Of a stretch of DNA of 34,523 nt, positions 1 through 7,025 are shown piece by piece. Location of the stretch: IMG/VR virus record IMGVR_UViG_3300019763_000207, positions 1 through 34,523 of that record. One strand, 5' to 3'. Under the pieces are notes generated by a model. The model was not told where the DNA came from and ran no database searches. It saw nothing but the letters and a program-made list of their open reading frames with translations. The position numbers and the translations under genes were made by a program. Position 1 is the first letter of the stretch; every line of letters starts with the position of its first letter. Source of the stretch: a virus.

Positions 1-272
1 CATCGGATCCCCCAGGGTTGGCTAATTAACTCCAAGCTGCGCATACCGTTCATGGACTCAAAAGGCATGGTTGATAACGCCACCGGTGTACCTTTCCCCT
101 TTACCGTTGGACCTTTGGCGCGTATCACGCCTAAGTCTCGGCGGCGTAAGTTGATAAAGTTAACTGATACACCAAAGTGCAGGGCAATTTCGCGATCACT
201 CATGATGTTCGCGTTGGTCTTAATGAAGCGATCTACTTCAAAACCAAATTCCATAGAGAATTTATTGCTCAT
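1..272 (-). CDS. Partial small HTH-type protein, runs off the left edge
   Basis: The first 90 codons of a gene read leftward and cut by the window edge. The start at 272 follows a strong ribosome site (AAGGGGGTG), and its first 11 nt overlap the end of the gene upstream, so the two are probably translationally coupled. Residues about 24-48 (SDREIALHFGVSVNFINLRR) look like a helix-turn-helix: a short helix, a turn around FGVS, and a basic second helix. The following segment is rich in basic residues. It is the last visible gene of the early operon, so a DNA-binding or regulatory role would fit, but I do not recognise the family. The integrase expected in such a phage may lie just beyond this gene, outside the window. 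Confidence 0.6.
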   Translation of the reverse strand, partial: MSNKFSMEFGFEVDRFIKTNANIMSDREIALHFGVSVNFINLRRRDLGVIRAKGPTVKGKGTPVALSTMPFESMNGMRSLELISQPWGIR

Positions 273-429
273 GAGTCACCCCCTTGTTTTCGGCTTTGTT
301 CTGGTTAATTTCTAGTAACTTAGTCACATCACGGATCTGGTTTTGGTTTTGTGCCTGGGCGATGAGTTTGGATATGGCCATCGCCGCTGTGGCGTATTGT
401 TGATCGAACGTGCGGGTTGACGTGCTCAT
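262..429 (-). CDS. Small hypothetical protein (55 aa)
   Basis: A 55-codon gene squeezed between two real genes. Its ATG overlaps the stop of the coiled-coil gene upstream (ATGA), and its stop overlaps the start of the next gene. That tight packing is the main reason to call it real. The product is polar and rich in Gln, Asn, Ala and Thr, with a predicted helical centre (residues about 12-45) and no membrane segment or known motif. Function unknown. Coupled translation with its neighbours suggests it is made in the same early-operon transcript. Confidence 0.55.
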   Translation of the reverse strand: MSTSTRTFDQQYATAAMAISKLIAQAQNQNQIRDVTKLLEINQNKAENKGVTHEQ

Positions 430-1382
430 GCGGCACCGCCTGCTGTTTCAGCTAATTCAGCATGTATTTGTGCTACTGCAGTTTGTATTGCTTTGGGTAT
501 CGGCCGAGGGCGTGGCACGTTAACGGATCCATTAGTGAATGCTTCTACCTGCTGATTAGTCAGGTTTTGCATGTCCATTACTGTGTAGTGCCCAATGGAT
601 TCGGTACCGTAGATTTCGAAGGTGCCCAGCTTGGCATCGCGGATAACTTTTAATGGCTCCACTCCAGTGCCGGTGTTGATATCGGCCTTGGCTTTATCCA
701 GGGCGATATCCAGCTGGCGGTTAACTACCTTCAGCTTTTTATTGTTTCTACGCAGGTCATCGACCGCTTCTTTTAATGCGGTTTTATCATCGAGCAAGCG
801 CTTAATGCGGGATTTGGAGCGATCAGGTTCGAGTGCATTTAAGCGTTTTATTTCCTGATTCGCCGTGTATAAATCCTTACTGAGTTTTTCGGAGTGAGCG
901 CACTGGTTCTTGTATTTAAATAACACCTTCACCGCTGTGGACTTCCAACTATCACAGGTGCTTTGAATGTGCTCTATTATTTTTGCAGTGTTTGACTTGT
1001 GCTTATTAAGTTCGTCTATCTCCGCTACCAGATCACTCGCCAGCTGGCTGCGCAGGTGGTCTTTTTCGTCGTCATTGAGCACCGATAAATCAGCACCAAA
1101 GATGGCAACCACACCGGTTAGTTGTTTGCGGTTAACCTCATGCTTGAATGCTTCAATTAAATCCTCCGTAGGCTCACTTTTAAACAAAATCACATCATCA
1201 TTCGCTAACGCGAGTGCTGTGAACACTTGCTCACGATCGCTAGCGATTTGGCGCTGTAAATCAACAATGGTGTTTTCGCGCAGGGCGATCTCGAACATTT
1301 CTAGCCGGCGCGCTATTTCAGCATTAGTAATGGGTAGCTGCACTTTCGCGTTGCTCATAGTGATTTTAGTTGATGCGTTCAT
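426..1382 (-). CDS. Coiled-coil hypothetical protein of the early operon
   Basis: A 318-aa protein if the start at 1382 is used. That ATG overlaps the stop of the previous gene (ATGA) and has AAGGGAG about 8 nt upstream. The frame stays open further upstream, but that stretch lies within the preceding gene. Much of residues 120-230 is charged and heptad-like (many Lys, Glu, Asp, Leu), consistent with a long coiled coil. A less charged C-terminal part (about 235-318) carries a Pro-Arg-Pro-Arg-Pro segment. There are no membrane segments, signal peptide or catalytic motif. Its place downstream of the replication protein suggests a DNA-metabolism or structural accessory role, but no family is recognised. 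Confidence 0.65.
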   Translation of the reverse strand: MNASTKITMSNAKVQLPITNAEIARRLEMFEIALRENTIVDLQRQIASDREQVFTALALANDDVILFKSEPTEDLIEAFKHEVNRKQLTGVVAIFGADLSVLNDDEKDHLRSQLASDLVAEIDELNKHKSNTAKIIEHIQSTCDSWKSTAVKVLFKYKNQCAHSEKLSKDLYTANQEIKRLNALEPDRSKSRIKRLLDDKTALKEAVDDLRRNNKKLKVVNRQLDIALDKAKADINTGTGVEPLKVIRDAKLGTFEIYGTESIGHYTVMDMQNLTNQQVEAFTNGSVNVPRPRPIPKAIQTAVAQIHAELAETAGGAA

Positions 1383-1528
1383 GCCGCTGCTCCCTTGATT
1401 ACGGTGTTCTGTGCGTTGCGCTTTTTGATGGCCTCGGCCAGTTTTTCGCGTTTCTGGACGGGTAAGCTTGCCCACATCAGCATTGCGATGTGGTTGCCCA
1501 GTTGTGTAGCATGGTTCGCGTTGTTCAT
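1379..1528 (-). CDS. Small hypothetical protein (49 aa)
   Basis: A 49-aa gene starting MNNANHATQL. I chose the ATG at 1528 because GGAGAA lies about 8 nt upstream; the longer open frame has no ribosome site. It ends in an ATGA overlap with the coiled-coil gene. The product is mostly helical with a Lys/Arg-rich second half (KREKLAEAIKKRN) and no cysteine or membrane segment. Function unknown. It is one of several small early genes of the kind commonly carried by P2-like phages after the replication gene. Confidence 0.5.
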   Translation of the reverse strand: MNNANHATQLGNHIAMLMWASLPVQKREKLAEAIKKRNAQNTVIKGAAA

Positions 1529-1594
1529 AGGTTTTCTCCGATTACCTGTGTTTAACAGCGGCGCGGGCTCCGCCAAGATCCCCGCGCTGCACCT

Positions 1595-1831
1595 TTATGC
1601 GCTGTGGCGCAATGCTTCGTTGATTAGAAAATCGTCCACGATGATCTCAACAGCGCCGATCACCTGGTTCATTTCTACAGGGTTAAAGCCAGCCTGCGCT
1701 TTAAGCCCTCCCATGATCGAATACAACAGAGCCGTGTGCGCCTCATGATCGATCGTTTTCATTTTTGTGCTGATGTTGTTCAAGCGATCCTTCACGTGAG
1801 CTTTCAGCGTTTCATGCGCGATGTTATCCAT
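1595..1831 (-). CDS. Small hypothetical protein (78 aa)
   Basis: A 78-aa protein with a good ribosome site (AGGAGA, about 8 nt before the ATG), 26 nt downstream of the replication gene. It is predicted all-helical and acidic towards the C-terminus, with no recognisable domain. It is probably co-transcribed with the replication protein. The 66 nt after it, before the next gene, can form an imperfect GC-rich hairpin (GCGCGGG paired with CCCGCGC, about 1561-1593) that lacks a clear T-run. That may be an attenuator or only a chance structure. Confidence 0.6.
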   Translation of the reverse strand: MDNIAHETLKAHVKDRLNNISTKMKTIDHEAHTALLYSIMGGLKAQAGFNPVEMNQVIGAVEIIVDDFLINEALRHSA

Positions 1832-1857
1832 CGTCGGTTCTCCTGTTGTTAATTCGA

Positions 1858-4536
1858 TTAATTCTTTTCAAACACCCAGCAACGTACCGAGGCCGTTTTC
1901 TTGCTGTCGCCTTTGAGCACACGGCTGTTCACTACTTTGTTCGATTCCACAAACTTGCGGCTGCGGCTGGTGCGTAGGTATTTTTTAAGTTCGCTGCTTT
2001 CGGGGCACTTCAAGCGGAAGTCACCGGCAAAGCGCTCGAACTCTTTTAAGTTGATGGCGATGAGCGGGCTGTCGTCGCCCATGTGATTAATGCTGTTATT
2101 GCCGATTGCACTTTCGATGTAATCGAAGGCCTCCCAAAACTCGACCACAACTTTGTGATCGGAGTTGATGGCCGTTTGTCGTTCGATGGCCATTTGCACC
2201 ACAAATTGGCGCGCGGGTGCGATGATTGATTCGGGGAAGACCTGCAAGCCCTTGTCGCCAAGGCATTCTAAGAGCGCTAATAATTGGCTGTGGTTTTTAG
2301 CGATACGCATGGTGCGTATTTGCTCAATTTTAAGCAGTTCTTTCTCGTAATGTGTTACCTGAAAATCGAACAATTCCATCAGTGTCTTTTCAGCTTTTAA
2401 CGCCTTCAACATAAAACCTGATAAGTGTTCTACGGGGTGCTGGGCCAACCAATCGGCGCTGATTTTTGCCTGTGGTGTATGGTGCGCTGTGGTCAGTGTT
2501 GTGTGGGTAATTCGTTGGATGATCGCCTCGCTGGCATCCACTTCGCTGTTTTGCGAGATAAACAATGCGCCACGTACCGGCGGCTCGTAGGTATCGTTAC
2601 CCGCATTTTTTACACCGCGTGATCGCATAGGGCGGCCGTTAAAAACCGGCTTTAGTTCGTCCCAGTCAAACTGGCGTTGCTTGGCGTTGGCGTTGCCTTC
2701 GCGGTCGCCTTCGATCAGTAGAATGGGCAGGTTAGAGACTTGAACAAAGTACCGGCCCATCGCCGCTACCGTCATTTTATTCGGGTCTTGACCTTCCCAT
2801 TGGTCACGACCTGCGAGTTTCCATAAAAACTCGATTAAGGTGGATTTACCCGCGCCTGGCTCGCCGACTAATTCAAAAAAGGGAAACGATTGGTGCTTGC
2901 GGCGGATCTGCTCAACAAAAAATGAGCCTAGCCACCAAGCGGTTGTTACCACGCCGATGGTGCCGAATGCGGTGGTTAGGTGGCGGCTCCATGCATCGTG
3001 GTATTCGTCCATGCGGTCGTTAATGGTTAGCTCAGGGCTGTGGCTAAGTGATTTAATATTGAGTTTGCCAAACTCGAAATAGTCTTGGTCGTTAACGCGC
3101 TTAATTTGACCTTCTTTGACTGCGATATCGTTAAAAATCCATGCTTTGTGTTCTTGGCTGTAGCCGATGTAATCAATGGTGTCTACGGTTTTAAGGCCGT
3201 GCATCATGTCTTGCATTAAACTATCGAGTTGCTTTGGGCTGCCTGTATACCATGCGTTTTTTGCTACCGATAACAGTCGGTTTTTAAACTCGTTGGCGCT
3301 GGTGAGTTGCTTAGCGGTGAATGGGTGCTTGTAGTGGTGGCCATCCGGCATATCGATGTGCATGTAGTACCAACTTTCGTCGGTTACGTTGTTTTGTTGA
3401 AAATACAACGGTGTGGGTACTGCGCTGCAGATGCAGTTAATGGTGCCGGCGTTGCGCAGGCACTGCTCGCGTAAGTCTTTGGGCATCATTTCCACACCGT
3501 CCATGTCGTGGCTTTTTAGTTCGCGGTCGTAGGCTTCCATATCTAACTTGAACCACCACACGCGGCTGCGGTAGGTAAACCAAAACTCGCGCCGGCTGTT
3601 GTGGTGGTACATGAGCAATGCTTTATCGCCGGGGCTTTCGGCTAACACTAGATCGCCGTAATAGAGATATTCCTCAACGTCTTTATCGCCTAGTTTGTCC
3701 AGCTGGTGTAAATCGTTCCAATCGTGATCGATGGTGGGCTGTGCTGCGCCGCAGATCCACCCCTCCTGTGTTGCACGTTGTGCAAATTTAATAGCCGCGT
3801 TGCGTCCGGCTTTGTCACTATCTTGTGCCCAAATGATGCGCGGTCGTTTAGCTGTTCCGCAGGCTTTGGCCAAGTTGCTTAAAAACTCGCTGGGATAGTT
3901 ACTGCTGCTGATATTGCTGACAGCAATTATGCCGTGGTGCATTAACGCGATTGCATCGAAAATACCTTCGGTAATCCATATTGAGTTGGCTTCGGTCAGT
4001 GCCGCCCAATCTAAAATAGGGGCTTGCCACACTAAGCCTTTGTATTCGCCTACACAGCGGGCTTTTTGCTTACCAAAGCGCTGGGGTTTGTCCAGCACGC
4101 GCTCCCAATAACCGTTTTTCATGGGGAAGCGCACGGTGGTGCTGCCGATGTTGAGTTCGGCGTGTTGGAACCACTCCTGTGTATACCAGCCGCGTACACG
4201 GCTTAAATCAAAGTAGCGACCAGCGCTTAAATAGGCATCGGCCACGGCCGTGGGGTTTTGGGTGCGCTCGGCTTCGGTTTTAGGTTGGAAACGCTCGGTC
4301 CATGTCTCAAAAAATTCGGGGAACAATTCTTTAACGTGGTGGATATCGCCGCAATTATTAGAGCGGCCACACTTAACGACCCAGGGTGTGGCCAGTGATG
4401 TAAATGCCTCGCGCTGATGGCAGCTAGGGCATTCTATTTTACTGATGTATTTTTTCTCGATTTTACCGTTATAGCCAGCGCCAGTTAGAGCGGTGACTAC
4501 ATCGTTACGGATTGAATCATGCATGGGGTAACTCAT
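1858..4536 (-). CDS. Phage replication protein: zinc finger, Toprim primase and P-loop ATPase
   Basis: An 892-aa protein combining the parts of a primase-helicase, expected to start phage DNA replication in the cytoplasm. A zinc-binding module sits at residues 36-62 (CPSC, then C56 and C62). A Toprim-like core follows, with the invariant Glu at 190 (WITEGIFDA) and an Asp pair at 239/241 (QDSDKAG). A P-loop lies at 558-566 (GEPGAGKST), with a Walker B-like strand about 604-611 (PILLIEGD). The start at 4536 has AAGGA about 8 nt upstream. P2 itself uses a rolling-circle A protein; this fused Toprim/ATPase type replaces it in many P2-like phages of other gammaproteobacteria, so the replication mode probably differs from P2. 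An 11-bp inverted repeat just upstream (4577-4630) is a candidate origin or regulatory site. Confidence 0.85.
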   Translation of the reverse strand: MSYPMHDSIRNDVVTALTGAGYNGKIEKKYISKIECPSCHQREAFTSLATPWVVKCGRSNNCGDIHHVKELFPEFFETWTERFQPKTEAERTQNPTAVADAYLSAGRYFDLSRVRGWYTQEWFQHAELNIGSTTVRFPMKNGYWERVLDKPQRFGKQKARCVGEYKGLVWQAPILDWAALTEANSIWITEGIFDAIALMHHGIIAVSNISSSNYPSEFLSNLAKACGTAKRPRIIWAQDSDKAGRNAAIKFAQRATQEGWICGAAQPTIDHDWNDLHQLDKLGDKDVEEYLYYGDLVLAESPGDKALLMYHHNSRREFWFTYRSRVWWFKLDMEAYDRELKSHDMDGVEMMPKDLREQCLRNAGTINCICSAVPTPLYFQQNNVTDESWYYMHIDMPDGHHYKHPFTAKQLTSANEFKNRLLSVAKNAWYTGSPKQLDSLMQDMMHGLKTVDTIDYIGYSQEHKAWIFNDIAVKEGQIKRVNDQDYFEFGKLNIKSLSHSPELTINDRMDEYHDAWSRHLTTAFGTIGVVTTAWWLGSFFVEQIRRKHQSFPFFELVGEPGAGKSTLIEFLWKLAGRDQWEGQDPNKMTVAAMGRYFVQVSNLPILLIEGDREGNANAKQRQFDWDELKPVFNGRPMRSRGVKNAGNDTYEPPVRGALFISQNSEVDASEAIIQRITHTTLTTAHHTPQAKISADWLAQHPVEHLSGFMLKALKAEKTLMELFDFQVTHYEKELLKIEQIRTMRIAKNHSQLLALLECLGDKGLQVFPESIIAPARQFVVQMAIERQTAINSDHKVVVEFWEAFDYIESAIGNNSINHMGDDSPLIAINLKEFERFAGDFRLKCPESSELKKYLRTSRSRKFVESNKVVNSRVLKGDSKKTASVRCWVFEKN

Positions 4537-4576
4537 GTGCGGCTTTCCTTACTGCAAACCTATGTATCTAGTACAA

Positions 4577-4630
4577 ATTGGCGCTTAATCGATAAAAGTG
4601 ATGAAGTTTATGGTCTGGCTAAGCGCCAAT
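4577..4630. repeat. 11-bp perfect inverted repeat upstream of the replication gene
   Basis: ATTGGCGCTTA at 4577-4587 and its exact complement TAAGCGCCAAT at 4620-4630 flank a 32-nt AT-rich spacer in the 112-nt gap between the Bro-N gene and the replication gene. No T-run follows on the - strand, so it is not an obvious intrinsic terminator. Position and symmetry suit a binding site for the replication protein, a replication origin, or a regulatory stem in the early mRNA. The sequence cannot separate these. Confidence 0.5.
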
Positions 4631-4648
4631 GTGGCGGCAGTTAGTTAC

Positions 4649-5185
4649 CTAGATCAACGGTAATTGGTTCTTGTCTTTACCCAGCAAATTGATATCGGGC
4701 ATGGGTTCGCCTAGTGCGTTGCAGAGGTTGCGAAGGCGGTAAGTTAAGAGTTGAAATGCGAACGCATCCGTTGTTTTGCTGAGTTTGCCAAGGAGGTTAA
4801 CCATGGCATTCGTGCCTTTTATCTGATCACTCTCTTTTGTAATCCCAAAGTGGCCTTGTTTACGTAAAGCAGGTAATACTTCTTCAAACACCCAGTCAGC
4901 AAACTTAATAGCTTCTGGCTTACGTGAGCTAAAAATGGCCTTATAAACAGCAGGCTCTGAGATATAAATGACCTCTGCTACACCACTTTGACCCTGAAGA
5001 TATAAGGGTCTAATCCACTTTTCTTGATAGCTTTTAAGGCTACCTGAGCGTTGGCTCCACGTAATACCTAACGATTCGAATACATCCTTAGCGCAAAACC
5101 AAATATCACCTTTGTCATCGGTTGCCGTTCTTACTTCGCTTTCTTCAAAGAGAAAAGGGTTTGAATGCGGGTTTATATTGTTCAT
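4649..5185 (-). CDS. Bro-N domain protein, antirepressor-like
   Basis: A 178-aa protein whose residues about 10-112 match the Bro-N (BRO family) fold common in phage antirepressors and DNA-binding regulators: WFCAKDVFESLGI, then the conserved SEPAVYKAIFSSRKPEAIKFADWVFEEVLPALRKQG stretch (cited in part). The C-terminal 60 residues are not a recognised domain. It starts with ATG at 5185 behind AAAGGA. The 79-nt upstream gap is very AT-rich, with several TATA-like stretches, and may hold its own promoter. By family it should bind DNA and may counter the repressor or tune early transcription; the target is not known. Confidence 0.8.
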   Translation of the reverse strand: MNNINPHSNPFLFEESEVRTATDDKGDIWFCAKDVFESLGITWSQRSGSLKSYQEKWIRPLYLQGQSGVAEVIYISEPAVYKAIFSSRKPEAIKFADWVFEEVLPALRKQGHFGITKESDQIKGTNAMVNLLGKLSKTTDAFAFQLLTYRLRNLCNALGEPMPDINLLGKDKNQLPLI

Positions 5186-5264
5186 AGCAGCGGTCCTTTA
5201 TTTAAATTGTGTGTTGAGATATCTAACTATTTTTATACCGTTATCTTTATTATCTTTTGACTAT

Positions 5265-5564
5265 TCACCCTGTGGTTGATTGGGATAGCACCTCATCAAT
5301 GTCCATTTGCTTATTGTTTTCGCGTTCGATCGCTTGCATACGTATGGCGTGGTCTGCCATGGGTAACTGAATGCTGCGGTTAGGGCACGCGCTGGGGCTC
5401 ATTTCGTGGGTGATTTCTAAGCCTCCGCGAAATGTGGCGCCGCAGTTAACATTGGTGCACTGCAGGTACATCGAACGTAATAACGGGTGTTGTTCTACGC
5501 TGTTGCGTACACGGATACCGTGGCTGCAGTGCGGACATTTGAGTTTGTAAACGCTTCCGCTCAT
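5265..5564 (-). CDS. ogr: Ogr/Delta-type zinc-finger activator of late transcription
   Basis: A 99-aa protein with the Ogr/Delta signature: C10-x2-C13-x22-C36-x4-C41, in the contexts CPHC and CTNVNCGATF, which closely follow P2 Ogr. In P2 this protein binds dyads near -55 of the late promoters and contacts the RNA polymerase alpha subunit. Matching dyads are present here before O/P, the SGNH fibre, V and FI. The start at 5564 has AAGGGAG upstream. The C-terminal 40 residues are longer than in P2. Unlike P2, where ogr follows D, this copy sits in the early operon between the CII-like and Bro-N genes, which would tie late activation directly to the lytic switch. Confidence 0.88.
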   Translation of the reverse strand: MSGSVYKLKCPHCSHGIRVRNSVEQHPLLRSMYLQCTNVNCGATFRGGLEITHEMSPSACPNRSIQLPMADHAIRMQAIERENNKQMDIDEVLSQSTTG

Positions 5565-5573
5565 ATCGCTCCC

Positions 5574-6047
5574 TTATCCTTCAAACTGACGTGCAGTGTG
5601 ATCAAATGAGTTAATGCGCTGGTGCAGTTCCATTAATCGTTTATCTATCACCGCGCGTTCGTCTGGTGTTACCACGCCGTCTTCCAGTGCTTTATGGAAT
5701 TGATCAATGAGGCACAAGGTTCCGTCCATCAAACTGGTACTGGTTTTAAGTACATCCATATCGCTGGGAGCAGGCTTTAAGCTGCTGGGTTCTACCCAGA
5801 CCACATCCGCTTCGGAACAGATGCTGTCTAAAATGCGGCTGTCGCGGGTGGTGTTTAAGATGAGCATGGCTTCGCGTTCTTGTAGTTGGTGCGTGGTCAC
5901 TTTGGCATCTAATTTTTTACGCAATACATCCAAGCTAATCCCAAGCATGACGGCCATTACTGGCAAACCTCCGGTGTAATCGCGGCACGCCATTTTGTAA
6001 GCGGTTAGCGTGTCGTGTATGCCGCCGTTATCGATGAGCTTTGTCAT
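5574..6047 (-). CDS. CII/CP76-family phage regulatory protein
   Basis: A 157-aa protein resembling the phage regulatory protein CII (phage_CP76) family found next to the repressor in many P2-like phages. The N-terminal part (ACRDYTGGLPVMAVMLGIS, then LRKKLD) is the typical helix-turn-helix region, and the rest is helical and charged. It is the second gene of the early operon, followed by ogr after 9 nt. It probably controls early transcription or the lysis-lysogeny choice. Family assignment is from remembered motifs and position; it is not lambda CII in mechanism as far as can be told. Confidence 0.75.
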   Translation of the reverse strand: MTKLIDNGGIHDTLTAYKMACRDYTGGLPVMAVMLGISLDVLRKKLDAKVTTHQLQEREAMLILNTTRDSRILDSICSEADVVWVEPSSLKPAPSDMDVLKTSTSLMDGTLCLIDQFHKALEDGVVTPDERAVIDKRLMELHQRINSFDHTARQFEG

Positions 6048-6077
6048 GTCCTGAATTACCTCGAGTTGGACGTCGTG

Positions 6078-6263
6078 TTAGGCGCTGGCTTGGTTTAGGG
6101 TAGTTTCGTAGGCATTACGTGCCGCTAGGGCTTCTTTAATGAGTACGCGCCCCATGGTTGAATCATTGCGGTCCTCTTCACGGCCTAGCTGTTTAATTAA
6201 CTGCAATTCGGCTTCTGGGATGCGCACGCCCAAAGTTTTCATGGTGTCTGTTTTCTTGCTCAT
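6078..6263 (-). CDS. Small ribbon-helix-helix-like protein, first gene of the early operon
   Basis: A 61-aa protein. The segment LGVRIPEAELQLIKQLG looks like the strand and first helix of a ribbon-helix-helix (Arc/MetJ) regulator, and the following helix is consistent with that. It is the first gene read from the early promoter at 6299-6327, where P2 has cox, so it may be the Cox-like switch protein or excisionase partner; this is inference from position. The ribosome site AAAGGA is about 9 nt before the ATG. Confidence 0.6.
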   Translation of the reverse strand: MSKKTDTMKTLGVRIPEAELQLIKQLGREEDRNDSTMGRVLIKEALAARNAYETTLNQASA

Positions 6264-6298
6264 GGGTTAAAATCCTTTGTAATGGTTAACATTTAATA

Positions 6299-6327
6299 AT
6301 GATTGCACTCGTATGAGTGCATGTCAA
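6299..6327 (-). promoter_or_regulatory. Early lytic promoter with an operator in its spacer
   Basis: On the - strand there is a perfect -35 (TTGACA, 6327-6322), a 17-bp spacer, and a -10-like hexamer AATCAT (6304-6299). The predicted start is near 6292, leaving about 30 nt of leader before the first early gene. The spacer (6305-6321) is almost exactly the inverted repeat GCACTC-GTAT-GAGTGC, so bound repressor would block polymerase. The -10 matches consensus at 4 of 6 positions. Confidence 0.65.
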
Positions 6328-6349
6328 TGGTTTTGTATTCGTATGAGTG
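6305..6349. promoter_or_regulatory. Putative repressor operators (inverted repeat plus second copy)
   Basis: GCACTC-GTAT-GAGTGC at 6305-6320 is a 6-bp-arm inverted repeat. The 11-mer TCGTATGAGTG within it (6309-6319) recurs at 6339-6349, about three helical turns (30 bp) away, overlapping the repressor start codon at 6343. Two spaced copies in the divergent control region fit cooperative binding and autoregulation by the adjacent XRE repressor. No other copies were noticed. Confidence 0.6.
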
Positions 6350-6966
6350 ATTTTGGTGAAAGATTAAAGATTGAACGTATCCGTTTGGGTTATAGCCAAG
6401 AGGATATGGGGGCCATTGGTGGTGTTGCGAGGAATGCACAATCTAACTATGAAAGCGGCAAGCGCTTGCCTGATGCCAAATACTTAATATCTATTGCTGA
6501 TGTAGGTGTTGATCTTCGGTTTGTTTTGCAAGGTATCCATACGAGTGCGCTATTAAGTAATTACCTCACCGTCGACGAAGCGAAACTAATCGAAGCCTAT
6601 CGCAAGACTGAACCCGCTAGCCGTACCACGGTATTGCAGGTATGTGATGCCGTATCAGCAAAGTACGAAGTGGAATATGTAACAGGTACCAAAAAGAATT
6701 TTTCGAGTGAGGATGATCATCAACTATGCCAACGTTTACGCATAGAACGTGAGCGCTTAGGGTTAACACCAGAGCAATTAGTAAGCGATGAGCGATTACA
6801 AATGGAACTAGATGATTACCTCGATGCTGAAGAAGATCGTCTAAACCCCTTGAGTGAATGGCAAGGTATAACATTTGCCGCACTAGCGAGTTTGGGTATG
6901 GATATACGTTATATATTAATAGGTGAGCGTTCTTTAATTATGCCTAGTGATATGGATATCGATTAG
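6343..6966 (+). CDS. XRE-family phage repressor with duplicated domain, no protease domain
   Basis: A 207-aa protein from the ATG at 6343. The start at 6313 is less likely because it lies inside the operator and the usual family beginning (FGERLKIERIRLG) follows 6343. Residues 3-57 form an XRE helix-turn-helix (GYSQEDMGAIGGVARNAQSN), followed by the DLRFVLQG segment typical of such phage regulators. Residues about 123-195 repeat the layout in degenerate form: LCQRLRIERERLGLTPEQL, then FAALASLGMDIRYILIGERS. There is no S24/LexA-like protease domain, so RecA-triggered self-cleavage is not expected. No Shine-Dalgarno is visible, so the mRNA may be leaderless or nearly so. It faces the early operon and should act as the C-type lysogeny repressor. 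Confidence 0.82.
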   Translation: MSDFGERLKIERIRLGYSQEDMGAIGGVARNAQSNYESGKRLPDAKYLISIADVGVDLRFVLQGIHTSALLSNYLTVDEAKLIEAYRKTEPASRTTVLQVCDAVSAKYEVEYVTGTKKNFSSEDDHQLCQRLRIERERLGLTPEQLVSDERLQMELDDYLDAEEDRLNPLSEWQGITFAALASLGMDIRYILIGERSLIMPSDMDID

Positions 6967-7025
6967 TTTATTAAATTGTAATGTTAATAGCTGGGTTAAT
7001 ATTGCCTAGAATATAAGGATATATT

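Noticed and set aside
6313-6342. Upstream ATG of the repressor at 6313
   Set aside because: It lies within the inverted repeat and no ribosome site precedes it; the family-like N-terminus begins at 6343.
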